Below the pieces are notes generated by a model. The model was not told the DNA's origin, did not search any database, and saw nothing but the letters and a program-made list of their open reading frames with translations. From positions 1 through 7,454 of the forward strand of contig JAGXHO010000232.1 in assembly GCA_024636105.1 (NCBI GenBank): a stretch of DNA of 7,454 nucleotides, read 5' to 3'. This document shows, piece after piece, positions 6,747-7,454 of the stretch (the first letter of the stretch is position 1; every line of letters begins with the position of its first letter). A program made the position numbers and the translations under genes. This stretch comes from Trueperaceae bacterium (GTDB lineage Bacteria; Deinococcota; Deinococci; Deinococcales; Trueperaceae).

Positions 6747-6759
6747 GGCCGCGCCCCGC
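6734..6759 (+). terminator. Hairpin enclosing the stop codon of the HAMP gene
   Basis: GCGGGGCGC (6734-6742) and GCGCCCCGC (6751-6759) are perfectly complementary, a 9-bp stem around an 8-base loop that contains the TAA stop (6744-6746). No T-run follows, so it is not a classical intrinsic terminator. It may stabilise the 3' end of the message or act with the following hairpins. It is the first member of the repeat array. Confidence 0.5.
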
Positions 6760-6865
6760 GCCTAACGCAGTTGCCGGTGCGGGGCAGAAGGCGCCCCGCC
6801 CCTAACGCAGTTGCCGGTGCGGGGCAGAAGGCGCCCCGCCCCTTACGCAGTTGCGCAGAAGGCGC
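6751..6865. repeat. 40-bp tandem repeat carrying a hairpin (about 2.6 copies)
   Basis: The copies 6751-6790 and 6791-6830 differ at one base (G6760 versus C6800). A third starts at 6831 with one change (T6844), loses 9 bases after TTGC (6854), then resumes GCAGAAGGCGC. Hairpins with arms GCGGGGC and GCCCCGC and loop AGAAGGC lie at 6779-6799 and 6819-6839, separated from the preceding hairpin by near-identical 19-base spacers (CCTAACGCAGTTGCCGGT core). The array sits between convergent genes, where it could block read-through in both directions. No open reading frame of note covers it. Confidence 0.8.
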
Positions 6866-6871
6866 GCAACT
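6849..6871. terminator. Variant hairpin with the same loop but a different stem
   Basis: AGTTGCGC (6849-6856) and GCGCAACT (6864-6871) form a perfect 8-bp stem around the loop AGAAGGC (6857-6863). The loop is identical to that in the two preceding hairpins, while both arms have changed and remain fully complementary. It has no T-run in either direction. It ends 36 bases from the stop of the minus-strand anti-sigma gene and could serve that gene as well as the plus-strand unit. Confidence 0.5.
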
Positions 6872-6885
6872 ACAGCCGGTGAGGC

Positions 6886-6899
6886 GCGAAGCGGTTCGC
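6886..6899 (-). terminator. Small hairpin just past the anti-sigma factor gene
   Basis: On the minus strand GCGAA and TTCGC pair around a CCGC loop, beginning 8 bases after the stop codon at 6907-6909. The stem is only 5 bp and no T-run follows, so a terminator role is weakly supported. Confidence 0.25.
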
Positions 6900-6906
6900 T
6901 GGGGCT

Positions 6907-7454
6907 TCAGCTACGCGGCGCGGCGCCCAGGACGTCGGTGGGGGTGGGGCTGCCGCCGAGCGGTTCGAGCGAGATGGCGACGGCCTCGAAGCCGGCGGCC
7001 GGCACTTCCAGCACGCGCCCTTCGAAGGTGCCGAGCGACGTGACCGTGCCCGCCGCGACGCCCCACGCCTGGAGCGACCGTCCGGGTCCGGGCGCGTCGC
7101 GCATGACGACGAGCGCCGCGCCGTCGCTCCGGTAGAGCACCGCCCCGAGCGCCTGGTCGGCGCCCGCGATGGCGGCCGCCGCGACCTCGCCTTCCGACAG
7201 CCACTGCGCGACGCTCGCCTGCTCATCGGAGAGCGCCCCGACGGTCGCCTCCAGGGTGGCGACCAACTCGAGCAGTTCGGTGGTGCGCGAAGCCGCCACC
7301 GCGCGCGCCGCTGCGAGCTCGGCGCGCACGTCGAGCGCGACCTGACGCTGTCCGAGCCCCCACCAGCCGAGGGCGCCTGCGAGCGCCAACGACGCGACGA
7401 GGCCCCCGCTTGCCCAACCGCCGCCGCGCCGCTGCCGCGCGCGGCCCTGCCGGC
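6907..7454 (-). CDS. RskA-like anti-sigma factor, C-terminal part (5' end outside window)
   Basis: The frame is open from the window edge to the TGA at 6907-6909, giving 181 visible residues. A basic stretch (RQGRARQRR) precedes one membrane helix (about 13-33: WASGGLVASLALAGALGWWGL), then a helical, probably coiled-coil segment (about 38-85) in the extracytoplasmic part. The last 75 residues match the RskA C-terminal domain: SLQAWGV (126-132), SLGTF (139-143) and ISLEPLGGSPTPT (160-172). RskA-type proteins hold an ECF sigma factor through a cytoplasmic N-terminal domain and release it after regulated proteolysis. That N-terminal domain lies outside the window here. A TTG at 7389 falls inside the membrane helix and is not the start. 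The cognate sigma factor gene would be expected just upstream, beyond the right edge. Confidence 0.87.
   Translation of the reverse strand, partial: RQGRARQRRGGGWASGGLVASLALAGALGWWGLGQRQVALDVRAELAAARAVAASRTTELLELVATLEATVGALSDEQASVAQWLSEGEVAAAAIAGADQALGAVLYRSDGAALVVMRDAPGPGRSLQAWGVAAGTVTSLGTFEGRVLEVPAAGFEAVAISLEPLGGSPTPTDVLGAAPRS

Noticed and set aside
6760..6806. GCCTAAC resembling the core of an integron attC site, repeated with the 40-bp unit
   Set aside because: There is no matching GTTAGGC partner, no cassette gene and no integrase. The real pairing in the repeat involves the GC-rich arms instead.
6751..6870. Tandem repeats considered as a CRISPR array
   Set aside because: The unit repeats as a whole, so there are no unique spacers between repeats, and no cas genes are present.
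7387..7389. TTG as start of the anti-sigma factor gene
   Set aside because: The frame is open upstream to the window edge, and the TTG falls in the middle of the membrane helix.

Overview
The window is very GC-rich, with dense coding and short gaps. Gene content points to a member of the Deinococcota, possibly a Trueperaceae-like lineage. The evidence is a DUF4388 protein, a probable leaderless promoter (TANNNT six bases before an ATG), an RskA-type anti-sigma factor and an ftsX-envC pair. The placement is inference: there is no rRNA or other marker gene here.

Layout from left to right. (1) Positions 1-267, + strand: the 3' end of an unrecognised gene. (2) 279-2441, - strand: a 720-residue protein with a zinc ribbon, a class III nucleotidyl cyclase domain, a STAND/AAA-type ATPase and a helical C-terminal region. 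Its upstream gap (2442-2515) holds a perfect TGTGA-N6-TCACA palindrome and a probable leaderless -10 box. (3) 2516-4692, - strand: ftsX followed by an EnvC-like murein hydrolase activator, with an ATGA start/stop overlap. Together they look like a divisome/cell-wall-splitting unit, but no ftsE lies next to them. (4) 4693-4837: a divergent intergenic region. (5) 4838-6746, + strand: a two-gene unit of a DUF4388 protein and a 416-residue protein. The second has an N-terminal domain resembling the C-terminal domain of ribosomal protein L7/L12, a long Pro-rich linker, a two-helix membrane hairpin and a terminal HAMP domain with no output domain. (6) 6734-6899: palindromic repeats between two convergent genes, including a 40-bp tandem repeat and hairpins that share a loop but have different, complementary stems. 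(7) 6907-7454, - strand: the C-terminal part of an RskA-like anti-sigma factor cut by the window edge.

The region looks like chromosomal signalling and envelope genes rather than a mobile island. No tRNA, rRNA, IS element, phage gene or CRISPR array was seen. The items most worth a second look are the CRP-type site in front of a cyclase gene, the L7/L12-like plus HAMP protein paired with DUF4388, and the stem-swapped hairpin array.
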